A DNA stretch of 64,000 bases from Mycolicibacterium parafortuitum (GCF_010725485.1 NZ_AP022598.1:5766001-5830000), one strand, 5' to 3'. Positions 43,210-52,321 are shown, counted from the first letter of the stretch. The notes: a model not told the origin generated them from the letters alone. Program-made: numbers and translations.

Positions 43210-45390
43210 GTGGCTGCGGGGACGTATGTGGGTCGGGTCGGCGGGTTGGCGCTGGCCCTGGGTATCGGAGCGGGAATCCTGGCAGGTGCCGGCGCGGCGT
43301 TCGCCGACGACGGCGCGGGGTCCGGTCCGGGAACCGGTCCACAATCGTCGGCGTCGGACACCTCCGCGGCGAAACCGTCGAAGACCACCGAGGACGGCGA
43401 TCGGGGCACCGGCGCCGACACGGAAACGGACACCGAGGTCGCCGACCGCGACCAGGACGACACCGGGGACGAGGCCGGCGAGGCTGAATCCGAGACCTCG
43501 CAGCGGCGGTCCGCGAAGCCGACCAGGATCTCGACGAGGATCTCCGACGACGCCGCGGCCGAGGCGGACCACGACACCGCCACCGAGAGCGACACCGACA
43601 CCGAGGCGGCACCCTCGGACAGCGACGACAGCCCCGCTGTTCCCGGGGCGGTCGCGCTGTCCGCGGTGGCCACCGCGCGGGATAAGACCGACGACACCGT
43701 CGCCGCCGAGTACGAGATCCCTACCGACGTCGTGGTCACCGAGGTCACGGCGCCGCTGGAGTGGATGCAGTACGTCCCGGTGCTCGGGCGGTTCGTGGTG
43801 ACCCCGATCGTGAACGTGATCCACGCGATCCCGTTCGTGTCCGAGATCCTGCACCCGCTGGTCGGATGGCCGGTTGACCACGACGCACCGCCGGGGGCGC
43901 CGCGGCCGCGCACCGTGCGGGTGAGGTCCTTCGATGGAGCCGAGATCTACGTGCACTTCATGCCCGCCACCGGGTTGCGGGACGGCGAGTCGGCCCCGAC
44001 GGTGCTCAACGGTCCCGGCGTCGGGTTCCCCGGCTCGACGACACTCGGGCTCGACGTCGATCCGTTCCTGCCCGGCGACATCGTCGGGATCGGCATGTTG
44101 CGCAAGGCCGGCTACAACGTGGTCAGCTGGGATCCGCGCGGCGAATGGCGTTCGGGCGGGCGAATGCAACTGCAATCACCGGATTTCGAGGGCCGCGACG
44201 TCTCGCACATCATCAGCTGGCTGACGACGCTGGACGCGGTGGCCAAGGTCGACGGTGATCCGAAGATCGGCATGGTGGGCCTGTCCTACGGCGGCGGTAT
44301 CCAGTTCTCGTCGGCGATCGTCGACCACCGTATCGACGCGATCGTGCCGACGATCGCGTGGAACAGCCTGGTGGACGCGATCTTCCCGCGCCAGGCGGTC
44401 AGCAGCGTGTGGGGGACGTTCCTCAGCGCGCTGCTCGTGATCACCGACGCGCGCCCGAACGAGCGGATCCTGCCCGCGGTGGTCGGCGCGGTGCTGACCG
44501 GTAAGGCCTCCCAGTCCGACATCGACCTGTTCAACAGCCGTATGTTCGCCGATCGGCTCGCCAAGATCACCGCACCGACGCTGCTGGTCCAGGGCACGGT
44601 CGACACACTGGTCCCGTTGTCGCACGCCGATCTGAACGCCCGCGCGCTGATCGAGGCGGGCACCACCACCAAGGTGGTGTGGTTCTGCGGCGGTCACGGC
44701 ACCTGCCTGAGCAGTGTCAACGACGGGAAGGTGGTGTGGCGCGAAACGATGGAGTGGCTGGACCGCTACGTCAAGGGAGACGAATCCGTCGATCCCGGAC
44801 CGCAATTCGAGTGGGTGGATCAGCACGGCGAGTGGCACTCCTCGCCGACCTATCCGGTCACCGCGGGCGAGTCGATCAGCGCAGAGCTGACGGGAACCGG
44901 CCAGGCGCTGGCGTTCGTGCCGTTCCTCGGTGGATCCGGACCGAACCCGCTGATCCTGACCCGCGGCCTCGTCCGCACCTTCGTCGGCATCCCGTCGGGG
45001 GCCAAGGCGTTCAACGCGGTAAACCTGCGCGTTCCGGATGCGACAGAGCTGACCCGTCTGGTCGGCGCCCCGGAGCTGACGCTGACCTACTCCGGTACGG
45101 GCAACGCGAAGCATGTGTACGCCCAGATCGTCGACGACGAGACCGGCCTGGTTCTGGGCAATCAGGTCACACCGATTCCCGTGGTACTGGACGGACAGTC
45201 ACGCACCGTGACATTCACGATGGAGCAGATCGGCCATACCCTCAAGCCCGGGGAGTCGGTGACGGTGCAGCTGGTCACCTCCGCGTTCAGCTTCCTGAAC
45301 TTCTACTCCTACGGGGGGATCAAGGTCGAGGGCATGTCGGTGAAGCTTCCGACACTTGCTGCCGCCCAGGTGATCACCACCGCCGCGTGA
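43210..45390 (+). CDS. Exported alpha/beta hydrolase (CocE/NonD type) with acidic linker
   Basis: 726 residues, GTG start. A signal peptide (about 1-32, GLALALGIGAGILAGAGAAFA) is followed by a Asp/Glu/Thr-rich disordered linker (about 33-165). The hydrolase core starts about 210: Ser359 in GLSYGG, Asp in GTVDTLVP and His in GGHGTC complete the triad. A C-terminal beta-jelly-roll-like region (about 530-726) resembles X-Pro dipeptidyl-peptidase/CocE enzymes. It probably cleaves an ester or amide at the cell surface or outside. The linker may anchor it in the wall. Confidence 0.85.
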   Translation: MAAGTYVGRVGGLALALGIGAGILAGAGAAFADDGAGSGPGTGPQSSASDTSAAKPSKTTEDGDRGTGADTETDTEVADRDQDDTGDEAGEAESETSQRRSAKPTRISTRISDDAAAEADHDTATESDTDTEAAPSDSDDSPAVPGAVALSAVATARDKTDDTVAAEYEIPTDVVVTEVTAPLEWMQYVPVLGRFVVTPIVNVIHAIPFVSEILHPLVGWPVDHDAPPGAPRPRTVRVRSFDGAEIYVHFMPATGLRDGESAPTVLNGPGVGFPGSTTLGLDVDPFLPGDIVGIGMLRKAGYNVVSWDPRGEWRSGGRMQLQSPDFEGRDVSHIISWLTTLDAVAKVDGDPKIGMVGLSYGGGIQFSSAIVDHRIDAIVPTIAWNSLVDAIFPRQAVSSVWGTFLSALLVITDARPNERILPAVVGAVLTGKASQSDIDLFNSRMFADRLAKITAPTLLVQGTVDTLVPLSHADLNARALIEAGTTTKVVWFCGGHGTCLSSVNDGKVVWRETMEWLDRYVKGDESVDPGPQFEWVDQHGEWHSSPTYPVTAGESISAELTGTGQALAFVPFLGGSGPNPLILTRGLVRTFVGIPSGAKAFNAVNLRVPDATELTRLVGAPELTLTYSGTGNAKHVYAQIVDDETGLVLGNQVTPIPVVLDGQSRTVTFTMEQIGHTLKPGESVTVQLVTSAFSFLNFYSYGGIKVEGMSVKLPTLAAAQVITTAA

Positions 45391-45410
45391 CTCGTAGTGA
45401 AGGAGAACCG

Positions 45411-45794
45411 ATGACCGACAACCGTGCCGAGGGCCTCAAAGTCTTCAAGGAGCTCCTTCCCGGGCTCGTCCCGGACGACGCGACCACGCTGCGCGACGAC
45501 GGTTTCGCCGGCGAGATAGGCGAACTCGGCCTCGAGCATGTCTTCGGCGCGTTGTGGACCCGGCCGGGGCTGGATCGGCGCTCCCGCAGCCTCGTCACAC
45601 TCGGTGCGCTGATCGCGCTGCGCGCGGACAACGAACTGAAGTTCCACTTCCCCATCGCGCTGCAGAACGGCCTGACCATCGAAGAGCTCGAGGAGGTGCT
45701 CTACCACCTCACCGGATACGTCGGGTATCCGGCGGTCAGCAGCGCACGAGCCGTCGGCCGCGAAGTGCTCCCGCCGCGCCGGCATCTGACGTGA
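45411..45794 (+). CDS. Carboxymuconolactone decarboxylase family protein
   Basis: 127 residues. AAGGAGAACCG precedes the ATG. DRRSRSLVTLGALIALRADNELKFHFPIALQNGLTIEELEEVLYHLTGYVGYPAV is the classical gamma-carboxymuconolactone decarboxylase pattern. It has no Cys, so it is not an AhpD-like peroxidase. It could decarboxylate or isomerise a lactone made during aromatic-ring degradation. It follows the hydrolase gene by 20 bases and is probably in its operon. Confidence 0.88.
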   Translation: MTDNRAEGLKVFKELLPGLVPDDATTLRDDGFAGEIGELGLEHVFGALWTRPGLDRRSRSLVTLGALIALRADNELKFHFPIALQNGLTIEELEEVLYHLTGYVGYPAVSSARAVGREVLPPRRHLT

Positions 45795-45802
45795 GAGCCG
45801 GC

Positions 45803-47098
45803 CTACGGGCGCGCGAGTACGGAATCGCGTAACGCGGCGACGGACTGTGGACGGGCCAGGTGATACCCCTGCCCGTAGTGGATTCCGAGGTCGCGTAACA
45901 GCTGCATCTGCACATCGGTCTCGATGCCTTCGGCGACGGTCGCCGCGTCGATGTCGCCGGCGAAGTGCGACAGCGCCGCCGCCAACGCGCGCCTGGCCGG
46001 ATCATTCTCGATGCCGATGGTCAGCTCGCGGTCGAGTTTGATGATGTCGGGCCGCAACCGCAGGATCGTGGTCAGCCCGGCGAACCCACTTCCGGCGTCG
46101 TCGATGGCCAATTTGATCCCGTGTCTGCGGACCGGCTCCAGGCTCACGCTGAGCAACTCGGGCGCGGGCTCGTGCTCGGTGAGTTCGACGACGAGCTTCT
46201 GCGGATAGGCCAGCATCACCTGCTGCACCTCGGCGTCGGCCAATGCCAGCGGGCTGAGGTTCACCGTGACCGAGTACCGGTCCGGGATCGCCAGCGCGGC
46301 GTCCAGCAGACCACGCAGTGCCTTCAACTCCATGTCGACTCCACGATTGACCTTGTGCGCCATCATCATCCACACATCGGGGGTCCGCACGGGTTCGCTG
46401 GCGAACCGGCTCAGGCCTTCGAAAGCCACGACCCGGCCGCTGGCGAGGTCGACGATCGGCTGGAACACCGGATCGATGCGCCCGTCCCGCAGAACCTCGT
46501 CGATGACCCGCTCCAGTTCGTCACGTTCGGAAAGCTCGGGAAGCACCACCGACGCGAGGAAATCGGCGGCCGCGCGGTTGTAGCTCGGCGCGGCCGTGGA
46601 GTGCAGCAGATTGTTCAGCAACGTGGCGAGCTGGGCGTTCGAGTTGATCAGCACTCCGAGGAACTCGGTGATCGACAAGATGGGTTCGACGTGGGCCAGA
46701 TCGAACGCGTCGGGCATCGGAGCGACGACGGACAACGTGCCGATGGCCGCGCCGGCATTCATCAAAGGGATGGACAGACAACTGCGGACCCCGAGCCGCT
46801 CGCTGATCGCGCGCACCTGCGGGGTCAACCGGGGGTCGGTGGCGGTGTCGCCGATGATCTCGGACTTGCCCGACTCCAGGGGGTAGATCTGGAAGGTGTC
46901 CGCGACCGGCACCACCCGGCCCTGGATCGCACCCGTGTCGCCATGCGTGGCAAGGACTTCGAGGAACCCGCCTGACGTCCTCAGCGCGACCGAGGCGCCG
47001 GATGCGTTCGGGATCCGCGCGCACACCTGCTCGACGATCCGCTGCAGTAACGACTGCGGGTCTATGGAGGCGATGAGTTCGCGGACGAGGTCCCGCAT
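45803..47098 (-). CDS. GAF-EAL cyclic-di-GMP phosphodiesterase
   Basis: 431 residues. An N-terminal GAF sensor (about 15-155) is followed by an EAL domain (about 190-425). Metal and catalytic residues appear complete: Glu227 (EGLSR), Asn280, Glu305 (VELTE), Asp333-Asp334, Lys354, Glu390 (AEGIET), and the YGQGYHLARP loop. It should hydrolyse cyclic di-GMP in response to a small ligand. No GGDEF domain. It is followed on the same strand by nothing and lies 10 bases from the GntR regulator. Confidence 0.88.
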   Translation of the reverse strand: MRDLVRELIASIDPQSLLQRIVEQVCARIPNASGASVALRTSGGFLEVLATHGDTGAIQGRVVPVADTFQIYPLESGKSEIIGDTATDPRLTPQVRAISERLGVRSCLSIPLMNAGAAIGTLSVVAPMPDAFDLAHVEPILSITEFLGVLINSNAQLATLLNNLLHSTAAPSYNRAAADFLASVVLPELSERDELERVIDEVLRDGRIDPVFQPIVDLASGRVVAFEGLSRFASEPVRTPDVWMMMAHKVNRGVDMELKALRGLLDAALAIPDRYSVTVNLSPLALADAEVQQVMLAYPQKLVVELTEHEPAPELLSVSLEPVRRHGIKLAIDDAGSGFAGLTTILRLRPDIIKLDRELTIGIENDPARRALAAALSHFAGDIDAATVAEGIETDVQMQLLRDLGIHYGQGYHLARPQSVAALRDSVLARP

Positions 47099-47108
47099 GC
47101 GCTGGGAC

Positions 47109-47804
47109 TCAGTCGCCGGCGCGTATCAGTGCGACATCGGACACCATGCGGATGTGGTCGGCCATCGCCTGGGCCGCACCGACGGAGTCCTGCCGGCGTA
47201 CCGCCTCGGCGATGCGCTTGTGCCCTTCCAGCGATGCCCGCGGGCGGTCCTGTTGGGACAGCGATTCGATGCGCGTTTCCCTCACCAGACCGGAGATCTC
47301 GTGCATCAGCTTGGCCAGCAGCGACGAGTGCGCGGCCGCGGTGATCGCCTCGTGGAACATCTCGTCCCCGACCACCCCGCGGTCGCCGGCGTCGACCTCT
47401 TCCTCCATCTTCGCGATCGCCGCGTCGATGGCGGCCATTTCGGTGTCGCTGCGCCGCGCCGCAGCCAGGCCGGCCAGCTTGACCTCCAGTGCTTCGCGCG
47501 CCTCGATGATGTCCGGGATGCGGTCGGCGTGTTCGCGCAGCGCCTTGATCGCGCGCTTCTCGGTCGGCCTCCGGATCAGGATCGCGCCGTCGCCGTGGCG
47601 CACCGACAGCACCCCCTGGACCTCGAGCGCGACCAGCGCCTGACTCAGCGACGCCCGACTGACCCCGAGTTTCGCGGCGAGCTCACGCTCTGCGGGCAGC
47701 CGGTCGCCCGGATCCATCGCGTTGTCGGCGATGTACGCACACAGCTGCTCGACGATGACCTCGTAAAGGCGAGGCCGGGTCACCGGACGCAGTTGCTCAA
47801 CCAC
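47109..47804 (-). CDS. GntR-family regulator, FadR/FCD subgroup
   Basis: 231 residues, GTG start. N-terminal winged HTH (about 10-75; LYEVIVEQLCAYIADNAMDPGDRLPAERELAAKLGVSRASLSQAL), then an all-helical FCD effector domain (about 90-215) with metal-binding-type residues (EAREALE, DEMFHEAIT, EGHKRIAEAV, DHIRMV). FCD regulators sense organic acids. It is divergent from a DASS-type transporter, and the shared promoter contains a perfect 17-bp palindrome, so self-control and transporter control are likely. Confidence 0.9.
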   Translation of the reverse strand: MVEQLRPVTRPRLYEVIVEQLCAYIADNAMDPGDRLPAERELAAKLGVSRASLSQALVALEVQGVLSVRHGDGAILIRRPTEKRAIKALREHADRIPDIIEAREALEVKLAGLAAARRSDTEMAAIDAAIAKMEEEVDAGDRGVVGDEMFHEAITAAAHSSLLAKLMHEISGLVRETRIESLSQQDRPRASLEGHKRIAEAVRRQDSVGAAQAMADHIRMVSDVALIRAGD

Positions 47805-47894
47805 TCACTCACCTACTCTCTGAGCCATTTTTGGTCAGCCTACCGCCGACCCCTGCGTAGGCCAGATCACACTCGCTGTTGACAGTGAGCCATC

Positions 47895-47930
47895 CCACTG
47901 GTGTACTGGCTAGGCCAGTAGTCCACTGGT
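47895..47930. promoter_or_regulatory. Operator of the GntR regulator, site 1
   Basis: TACTGGC-TAG-GCCAGTA (47905-47921) is a perfect 7-bp palindrome with a 3-bp centre, flanked on both sides by CCACTGGTG. The 20 bases 47907-47926 recur exactly at 49489-49508. It lies between the divergent GntR and transporter genes, and resembles FadR-type TGG-N5-CCA sites. Confidence 0.75.
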
Positions 47931-47958
47931 GAGGACTCACGGATATCCGGAGACAGCC

Positions 47959-49347
47959 ATGCCGCTTGAGCTCATACCAATCCTCGCCCTGATCGCGATG
48001 TTCATCTGCGCGACACTGCTGCCCATCAACATGGGCACCCTGGGCTTTGTCGCCGCCTTCCTGGTCGGCACCCTCGCCGTCGGGATGAGCACCGACGACA
48101 TCATCGCCGGATTCCCCAGCGACCTGTTCCTGACCTTGGTCGGCGTCACGTACCTCTTCGCGATCGCGCAGAACAATGGCACGGTCGACCTGATGGTCCG
48201 CGGCGCCCTCCAGCTGGTCCGCGGACGGGTGGCGTTCATCCCGTGGGTGATGTTCGGCATCACCGCGGTACTGACCGCCCTGGGCGCACTCGGCCCGGCC
48301 GCGGTCGCGATCATCGCGCCCATCGCGCTGACCTTCGCCAAGCGATACAAGATCAACGCCCTGCTGATGGGCATGATGGTGATCCACGGCGCGCAGGCCG
48401 GCGGCTTCTCCCCGATCAGCATCTACGGCGTCACCGTCAACAACATCGCCGCCAAGGCGGGCCTGGTGAACAGTCCGTTGACCCTGTTCCTGGGCAGCCT
48501 GTTCTTCAACGCCGGGATCGGCATCCTGCTGTTCGCCTTCCTCGGCGGCCGCAAGCTGCTGGGGCGAACCACCCGAGACCACGTCGACGACGAGGGCGAG
48601 GACGGAGCCGACGGCGGCACCGGGCCCACTCCGCACGGCGCACACGGGCCGGGCGGAGCCCCGGTGTTCTCCGGCCACGGCACCGGCGCCTCGGCGGCCA
48701 CCCTGGTGGCCCCGCCGAACACCGCACTGAGCCCGTTGCCCCGTCGCGCGGTGTCGTTCGACCAGGTCCTGACCCTCGTCGGACTTGCGGCGCTGGCACT
48801 GTTCTCCCTGATCCTCGACCTCGACATCGGCTTCGTGTCGATGACAGTGGCCGCGGTGCTGGCGCTGGCCTCCCCGAAGGCCCAGAAAGGTGCGGTCTCC
48901 CAAATCAGTTGGTCCACCGTCCTTCTCATCGGCGGGGTGCTCACATTCGTCGGGGTGCTACAGGAAGCGGGCAGCGTCGAGTGGGTCGGAAACGGGGTCG
49001 CCAGCATCGGCATGCCCCTGCTGGTCGCGCTGCTGCTGTGCTATCTCGGCGCGATCGTGTCGGCGTTCGCATCCTCGGTGGCCATCCTCGGTGCGACGAT
49101 CCCGCTCGCGGTGCCGCTGCTGCTGGCCGGCGAAATCGGCCCGGTCGGTGTAATCGTCGCGCTCGCAATCGCTTCCACGATCGTCGACGTCAGCCCGTTC
49201 TCGACCAACGGGGCGCTGGTGCTGGCCAACGCCCAGGGGGTGGATCGCGACACGTTCTACAAACAGATCCTCAAGTACAGCGCGCTCGTCGTCGCCATCG
49301 GACCGCTGATCGCCTGGGCCGTGCTGGTGGCGCCCGGCTGGCTCTGA
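47959..49347 (+). CDS. Dicarboxylate carrier, DASS / MatC-like
   Basis: 462 residues, ATG after GGAGACAGCC. Two halves of hydrophobic helices (about 1-205 and 265-462) are separated by a Gly/His-rich cytosolic loop (about 210-260). Features such as GALGPAAVAIIAPIALTFA, AGGFSPISIYGVTVN and STIVDVSPFSTNGAL are typical of the DASS/CitMHS ion-transporter superfamily and of MatC-type malonate carriers. It would import a di- or tricarboxylate. It ends with a clear hairpin (49359-49397). Confidence 0.87.
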   Translation: MPLELIPILALIAMFICATLLPINMGTLGFVAAFLVGTLAVGMSTDDIIAGFPSDLFLTLVGVTYLFAIAQNNGTVDLMVRGALQLVRGRVAFIPWVMFGITAVLTALGALGPAAVAIIAPIALTFAKRYKINALLMGMMVIHGAQAGGFSPISIYGVTVNNIAAKAGLVNSPLTLFLGSLFFNAGIGILLFAFLGGRKLLGRTTRDHVDDEGEDGADGGTGPTPHGAHGPGGAPVFSGHGTGASAATLVAPPNTALSPLPRRAVSFDQVLTLVGLAALALFSLILDLDIGFVSMTVAAVLALASPKAQKGAVSQISWSTVLLIGGVLTFVGVLQEAGSVEWVGNGVASIGMPLLVALLLCYLGAIVSAFASSVAILGATIPLAVPLLLAGEIGPVGVIVALAIASTIVDVSPFSTNGALVLANAQGVDRDTFYKQILKYSALVVAIGPLIAWAVLVAPGWL

Positions 49348-49358
49348 CCACACTCGCA

Positions 49359-49397
49359 CCTGTGGCACGCGCGGTCTGAGATCGCGCGTGCCACAGG
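49359..49397. terminator. Perfect 14-bp hairpin terminator
   Basis: CCTGTGGCACGCGC (49359-49372) pairs with GCGCGTGCCACAGG (49384-49397) around an 11-base loop, 12 bases after the transporter stop, and is followed by ATTTT. It separates the transporter transcript from the CoA-transferase operon. Confidence 0.85.
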
Positions 49398-49488
49398 CAT
49401 TTTCACTCAAGTGCGCAGTGGCGTAGGTCACGCCTGAGAGATCGGTGTGAACCGTTGACATCCCCTCGGCCGTGCTGTTTTCCTAAAT

Positions 49489-49508
49489 TGGCTAGGCCAG
49501 TAGTCCAC
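49489..49508. promoter_or_regulatory. Operator of the GntR regulator, site 2
   Basis: TGGCTAGGCCAGTAGTCCAC, identical to 47907-47926, lies 24 bases before the CoA-transferase start. The left arm is imperfect here (AATTGGC instead of TACTGGC). It links this operon to the regulator and transporter at 47 kb. Confidence 0.75.
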
Positions 49509-49531
49509 CATTCCAATACGAGGTGATGACC

Positions 49532-50755
49532 ATGACGATCCCGACGACGATCCCGACACACCACGTCCCTGCGCCCAACACCTCCGGCCCGCTCACGGGG
49601 CTGCTCGTGGTGGACCTGACCCGTGCTCTCGCCGGCCCGCACGCCGCGATGATGCTCGGCGACCTCGGCGCCGACGTGGTCAAGGTGGAGAACCCCGACG
49701 GCGGTGACGACACCCGCGGCTGGGGTCCGCCGTTCGTCGAACCCGACGACGGCGCAAGGGAGTCGACGTACTTTCTGTGCGCGAACCGCAACAAGAAGTC
49801 CGTCACACTCGACCTCAAGACCCTCGAGGGCAGAATCGCGCTGGCCCGTCTTCTCACGCGGGCGGACGTGCTGATGGAGAACTTCCGCCCGGGTGTCCTC
49901 GACCGGCTCGGGTTCTCCGCGTCGCGGCTGGAAGAACTGAACCCTCGGTTGGTGATGCTGTCGATCAGCGGGTTCGGCCACGACGGACCCGAGGCCGGAC
50001 GCGCGGGATACGACCAGATCGCCCAAGGCGAAGCCGGGTTGATGTCGGTGACGGGCTCGGGTCCGCACGACATGCAGCGGGTCGGGGTGCCGATCGCCGA
50101 TCTGCTCGCCGGGATGTACGGCGCGTTCGGCGTTCTGGCGGCGCTGCACGAACGGCAGCGCACCGGGCGCGGCCAGGTGGTCCGGGCGTCGCTGTTGGCC
50201 GCGGTCATCGGCGTGCACGCGTTCCAGGGCACCAAGTGGACGGTCGCCGGCCAGGTCGGTGAGCCCACCGGCAATCACCATCCGTCCATCAGCCCCTACG
50301 GCCTCTTCGACACCGCCGACGGCGCCGTGCAGATCGCGGTCGGCAGCGAGGGGTTGTGGCAGCGGTTCTGCACCGGCTTCGACCTCGACGCGACCGCGCC
50401 GGGGATGGCGACCAACCCGGACCGGGTCACGAATTCCAAGCAGGTCCGCGACCTCGTGCAGAGCGTCTTCAGCCTGTACAGCACCGAGGAACTGCTGTCC
50501 CGGCTCGACGAGATCGGGGTGCCGGCAGGCCGGATCCGTTCCGTCCGGGAGGTCTACGAGTGGGAGCAGACCCGGTCGCAGGGTCTGCTCATCCAGGTCG
50601 AGCACGACACCCTCGGACCGATCGAATTACCAGGTCCGCCTTTGCGGTTCTTCGACGCGGGCGGCACGGAACGTACCCGCACCGCGCATTCGGCTCCCCC
50701 GGTGCTGGGTGCCCACAACCACCTCCTCGCCGAGGCGGGGACGGTGCGGCGATGA
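49532..50755 (+). CDS. Class III CoA-transferase family protein (CaiB/BaiF), atypical
   Basis: 407 residues from the ATG at 49532, which lies 8 bases after GAGG; ATG 49526 and GTG 49523 are alternatives. LLVVDLTRALAGPHAAMMLGDLGADVVKVE and GRGQVV are clear family marks. The segment that normally reads GRGQxVDxxMxD is GRGQVVRASLLA here, so both aspartates at the usual nucleophile positions are lost (bases about 50180-50200). It may use another residue, act as a racemase-like or binding protein, or be a distinct subfamily. It overlaps the carboxyltransferase gene (ATGA). Confidence 0.85.
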   Translation: MTIPTTIPTHHVPAPNTSGPLTGLLVVDLTRALAGPHAAMMLGDLGADVVKVENPDGGDDTRGWGPPFVEPDDGARESTYFLCANRNKKSVTLDLKTLEGRIALARLLTRADVLMENFRPGVLDRLGFSASRLEELNPRLVMLSISGFGHDGPEAGRAGYDQIAQGEAGLMSVTGSGPHDMQRVGVPIADLLAGMYGAFGVLAALHERQRTGRGQVVRASLLAAVIGVHAFQGTKWTVAGQVGEPTGNHHPSISPYGLFDTADGAVQIAVGSEGLWQRFCTGFDLDATAPGMATNPDRVTNSKQVRDLVQSVFSLYSTEELLSRLDEIGVPAGRIRSVREVYEWEQTRSQGLLIQVEHDTLGPIELPGPPLRFFDAGGTERTRTAHSAPPVLGAHNHLLAEAGTVRR

Positions 50756-52254
50756 GCGGCATCAGCGCTACGGCACTGCGGGAGGCGCTGATCGACCCGG
50801 GTTCGTGGGAGTCCTGGGACGCCCCTGTCGTCGATCCGGCCGGCGCCGGGCGCTACCACGAGGAACTCTGCAGGGCGCGCACGAGGACCGGATCCGACGA
50901 GGCGGTGCTGACCGGCGCCGCCGACATCCGCGGCCATCGGGCCGCTGTTCTGCTGTGCGACTTCGGTTTTCTCGGCGGCTCGATCGGCGTCGCGGCCGGC
51001 GACCGGATCGCCGCCGCGGTCCGGCGCGCGACCGCCGAGCGGCTGCCGCTGCTCGCGCTGCCGACCTCAGGTGGGACCCGGATGCAGGAGGGCACACCGG
51101 CGTTCCTGCAGATGGTCAAGATCACCGCGGCGGTGGTCGACCACAAGGCCGCTCATCTGCCCTACCTGGTGTACCTGCGCCATCCCACGACCGGCGGCGT
51201 GTTCGCATCGTGGGGATCCCTGGGCCACGTCACGTTCGCCGAACCCGGGGCACTCGTCGGCTTCCTCGGTCCGCGGGTGTATGAGGCGTTGTACGACAGC
51301 CCGTTCCCTTCCGAAGTGCAGACCGCGGAGAACCTGCACGACCACGGGATCGTTGATGCCGTGCTGGACGCGGCCGACCTCGCCGCCGCCGTCGATCGCG
51401 TCCTGGGCATCCTGGCTCCCGCGCCGCGGACGGACGACGCCGCGGGCGTCGCGGACGAAGCCCTCGACCTGCCGGCATGGCATTCGGTCGTCGCGTCGCG
51501 CCGCGCCGACCGGCCCGGTGTCCAGCAGCTGCTGCGGCACGCGACCGAGGATGCCGTGATGCTCAACGGAACCGGCCAGGGTGAGAAGGACGCGGGAATC
51601 GTGCTGGCAATGACGAGATTCGCCGGCCTGCCGTGCGTACTCGTCGGTCAGGACCGCGCCTGCCGCACCGGCCCACTCGGGCCCGCGGCGCTACGGCAGG
51701 CCCGCCGCGGGATGCGCCTGGCCGCCGGCCTGGCGGTGCCGCTGGTGACCGTCATCGACACGGCCGGCGCCGCACTGTCACGGGAGGCCGAGGAGGGTGC
51801 GCTCGCTGGAGAGATCGCCCGCTGCATCACCGACATGGTGGCGCTGGACGCACCGACCGTGTCGGTCCTTCTCGGTCAGGGCACCGGGGGCGGTGCGCTG
51901 GCTCTCCTTCCGGCCGACCGGATGCTCGCCGCCCAACACGGCTGGCTGTCCCCGCTGCCACCGGAGGGTGCCAGTGCGATCCTGTACCACGACACCGGAC
52001 AAGCTCCGGAAATGGCTGCCGCACAGCAGATCCGCTCGACAGACCTGTACCGGTCCGGCGTCGTCGACCGGGTGATCCCCGAACTACCCGACGCGGCCGA
52101 AGAATCCGTGACGTTCTGCCACCGCGTCGGTGCGGCGCTGGGACAGACACTGCGCGAGTTGGCCGAACGCGACGATGCCGAGCGACGGATCGAACGCGCC
52201 CGCCGGTTCGACCGGTTGGGCGACGGCTCCCCGGTTCTCGCTCAGGCGGGATAG
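50752..52254 (+). CDS. Fused acyl-CoA carboxyltransferase (AccD3-like)
   Basis: 500 residues with two crotonase-like halves. The N-half resembles the AccD/beta part (TTGGVFASWGSLGHVTFAEPGALVGFLGPRVYE, about 145-180) and the C-half the AccA/alpha part (GTGGGALALLPADRML). It resembles mycobacterial AccD3 more than the propionyl-CoA-type AccD5. It transfers carboxyl groups between biotin and an acyl-CoA, or may decarboxylate malonyl-CoA. Coupling to a CoA-transferase-like gene under a common operator suggests work on malonate or a related acid. Confidence 0.87.
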   Translation: MSGISATALREALIDPGSWESWDAPVVDPAGAGRYHEELCRARTRTGSDEAVLTGAADIRGHRAAVLLCDFGFLGGSIGVAAGDRIAAAVRRATAERLPLLALPTSGGTRMQEGTPAFLQMVKITAAVVDHKAAHLPYLVYLRHPTTGGVFASWGSLGHVTFAEPGALVGFLGPRVYEALYDSPFPSEVQTAENLHDHGIVDAVLDAADLAAAVDRVLGILAPAPRTDDAAGVADEALDLPAWHSVVASRRADRPGVQQLLRHATEDAVMLNGTGQGEKDAGIVLAMTRFAGLPCVLVGQDRACRTGPLGPAALRQARRGMRLAAGLAVPLVTVIDTAGAALSREAEEGALAGEIARCITDMVALDAPTVSVLLGQGTGGGALALLPADRMLAAQHGWLSPLPPEGASAILYHDTGQAPEMAAAQQIRSTDLYRSGVVDRVIPELPDAAEESVTFCHRVGAALGQTLRELAERDDAERRIERARRFDRLGDGSPVLAQAG

Positions 52255-52293
52255 GCCGCACCTGGCCCGGGGCGCCCACGAATGTAGGCTTTC

Positions 52294-52321
52294 TGTACGC
52301 GAACTCGATAGATTCCGTACA
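52294..52321. repeat. Inverted repeat TGTACG-N16-CGTACA between convergent genes
   Basis: The 125-bp gap 52255-52379 lies between two gene ends. It holds perfect 6-bp arms at 52294-52299 and 52316-52321 in a short AT-richer patch. A weak terminator is the simplest reading. Nothing else is seen in the gap. Confidence 0.4.
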
